Origin: Bacteroidales bacterium
GTDB taxonomy: Bacteria > Bacteroidota > Bacteroidia > Bacteroidales > JAADJA01
Direction: 5' to 3'
DNA: 6,245 nt
Assembly: GCA_029933495.1 (NCBI GenBank)
Contig: JAOZOC010000205.1
Coordinates: 1 to 6,245 of the forward strand
This document shows, piece after piece, positions 5,363 through 6,245 of this stretch. Below the pieces are notes generated by a model, which made no database searches, had not been told where the DNA came from, and saw nothing but the letters and a program-made list of their open reading frames with translations. The translations under genes and the position numbers were made by a program. Within the stretch, counting starts at the first letter, position 1; every line of letters starts with the position of its first letter.

Positions 5363-5382
5363 TTCCTTTTTACAACTTTATT

Positions 5383-5751
5383 ATGGCAAATCAACCGATA
5401 GAAGCAAAAGACAAATGGATGGCAATTGTCAATCCGGATTCCGGATTTGAGCACCTGTTTGATTCTCAGAGTCTGTCAACACCTTATGGTAACACTGGCG
5501 GTTTCACTTCTGCTGACGGAACATATATGAGCAATGACGATATTGCCAATGAAGTCTGGGCTCATCGCGAAGCAAGGCATCAGGCATTGGAGCAGGGCGA
5601 TTTCAATATCATAGAGGTGATTGCAGCATTAGATATTACCCAAAGAATAAACAATGAAATTGCCATATCTATGAAAACTTACAATTTTTCAAAGATTACT
5701 AACAGTAATAATTACTTTGTTAACGGTGTTTTAATCAATAATGAAAATTAA
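5383..5751 (+). CDS. Toxin 4: short variant N-terminus with core, tip lost
   Basis: 122 residues. After a distinct beginning (MANQPIEAKDKWMAIVNPDS) comes the shared module: GFEHLFDSQSLS, YGNTGGFTSADG, a diverged stretch (TYMSNDDIANEV), WAHREARHQ and the core through NNEIA. The glycine hinge is absent. Only about 28 residues follow (ISMKTYNFSK to LINNEN), too short and featureless for a toxin domain. The protein may be a tip-less remnant, a decoy or regulator, or a module that kept only the delivery part. The reading frame is open upstream to 5245, but those codons overlap the previous gene and precede the promoter, so ATG 5383 is preferred. A 3-TM gene follows 7 bp downstream, as though a lost tip once needed it. 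Confidence 0.7.
   Translation: MANQPIEAKDKWMAIVNPDSGFEHLFDSQSLSTPYGNTGGFTSADGTYMSNDDIANEVWAHREARHQALEQGDFNIIEVIAALDITQRINNEIAISMKTYNFSKITNSNNYFVNGVLINNEN
5563..5663 (+). repeat. Core repeat, copy 4 (101-bp exact tract)
   Basis: Exact match to 744-844. The preceding 122 bp (5441-5562 against 622-743) carry about 17 mismatches, and similarity stops abruptly after 5663. The sharp step to full identity points to gene conversion or recombination at the core. Confidence 0.88.
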
Positions 5752-5758
5752 ATGAATT

Positions 5759-6139
5759 ATGAATATATTGGTTTTCTTTGATTATATATTTTATCGTATC
5801 GCTATGATTTTTGACAAGTGGTTTGATTACGGAGCAAGTAAAGAGGGTAACGCAGTTATTTCATTATCGTTATTGCAATTTATAAGTTTAGTATCATTAA
5901 TAAATTTGATTTTTGGTAAATTAGACTTCTTTGGTAATATATTCATTTTTATTTCAGGGGTAATTATCTTTATAGTATTAAATTACATACGATATTTTAA
6001 GATTGTATCTTTTGATTCTCTTGATGAAAAATGGAGTAATGAGAAAAGATATATAAAAATAATCAAAGTAATTGTTGTATTGATTTATGTCGCATTTTCT
6101 ATATATTTTTTAGGCTATAAAGCTGAGCAAGGCTCTTGA
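5759..6139 (+). CDS. 3-TM immunity-like membrane protein after toxin 4
   Basis: 126 residues. It has a short aromatic N-terminus (FFDYIFYRIAMIFDKWFDYG), membrane segments at about 32-52, 60-79 and 100-117, and a charged loop after LNYIRYFK (SLDEKWSNEKRY). It has the same layout and nearly the same length as the 2787-3167 protein, but the sequences have diverged far. I have seen LNY-R-type motifs in similar Bacteroidota proteins near toxin genes. ATG 5759 is chosen, 7 bp after the toxin 4 stop; an ATG at 5752 opens only a few codons. Its partner tip is no longer present, so it may be an orphan immunity gene protecting against sister cells. Confidence 0.7.
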   Translation: MNILVFFDYIFYRIAMIFDKWFDYGASKEGNAVISLSLLQFISLVSLINLIFGKLDFFGNIFIFISGVIIFIVLNYIRYFKIVSFDSLDEKWSNEKRYIKIIKVIVVLIYVAFSIYFLGYKAEQGS

Positions 6140-6199
6140 AAACAGATTGCTACGGGATACCAACCCTTTGGTCAACAGGCGATTCCACCAGGCTGTTCG

Positions 6200-6244
6200 G
6201 GATTTCCGAATCCAGAGCCAAATATACACAGGATTTGAAATCCT
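6200..6244. repeat. Two GGATT/AATCC palindromes at the right end
   Basis: GGATT-TCCG-AATCC (6200-6213) and the perfect AGGATTT-G-AAATCCT (6230-6244) lie in a stretch less AT-rich than the preceding gene. Tandem palindromes with this GGATTT/AAATCC pattern are, from memory, common intergenic repeats in Bacteroidota. The element may continue past the window. Between 6140 and 6200 I see no convincing gene. Confidence 0.45.
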
Positions 6245-6245
6245 T

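Noticed and set aside
5245..5382. Upstream extension of toxin 4
   Set aside because: It overlaps the preceding membrane-protein gene, has no counterpart in the other toxins, and lies upstream of and across the TACCTTTG promoter box.
6111..6245. Open frame to the window end reading LSKALENRLLRDTNPL and onward
   Set aside because: It has no ATG, opens after a TAG inside the previous gene, and its second half is the translation of the two palindromes. It is probably non-coding, though a gene fragment continuing past the window cannot be excluded.
1..6245. CRISPR array, tRNA or rRNA genes
   Set aside because: The repeats are long, coding and few. I saw no regularly spaced short repeats and no tRNA or rRNA-like segment.

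Overview
The window reads as an accessory locus from a member of the Bacteroidota. The evidence is the promoter boxes of the TAnnTTTG type (TACCTTAG, TACCTTTG), weak Shine-Dalgarno signals, an OrfA fragment of the IS3-family type common in this phylum, a Bacteroidota-style lipoprotein signal, and very AT-rich small membrane-protein genes. The genus cannot be fixed from the sequence.

The locus looks like a polymorphic toxin/immunity array. Four toxin-like ORFs share one conserved module but carry different C-terminal tips, and each is followed by one or two small immunity-like genes. Left to right: (1) 1-84, the last 27 codons of a 3-TM immunity-like gene; (2) 85-446, a bidirectional terminator, a reverse-strand remnant of an XRE-type regulator, a short inverted repeat and a promoter; (3) 447-1813, toxin 1, whose tip is a recognisable Tae4-type peptidoglycan amidase, plus a lipoprotein that is its likely immunity protein; (4) 1814-3167, a decayed IS3 OrfA fragment fused in frame to the toxin core and a glycine-rich tip (toxin 2), plus a translationally coupled 3-TM immunity-like protein; (5) 3168-3529, an exact second copy of the 85-446 region; (6) 3530-5285, toxin 3, with the same N-terminus as toxin 1 but an unrecognised beta-rich tip, plus a single-TM protein and a 3-TM protein; (7) 5286-6139, toxin 4, with a shorter diverged N-terminus, its own promoter, the same core and an almost absent tip, plus another 3-TM protein; (8) 6140-6245, a non-coding-looking stretch with two GGATT/AATCC palindromes.

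The organising structure is a core of about 77 bp (residues LEQGDFNII to NNEIA) that is nearly invariant in all four ORFs and marks the point where the proteins start to differ. A larger exact direct repeat (1-812 = 3084-3895) surrounds two of the four cores. The likely logic is that toxin tips and their immunity genes are exchanged by recombination through the core. Full-length toxins 1 and 3 have promoters and N-termini, toxin 2 looks like an orphan tip without its proper front, and toxin 4 has lost its tip. The Tae4 tip and the lack of a signal peptide suggest delivery by a type VI or related contractile system, but no secretion gene lies in the window, so that part is inference.
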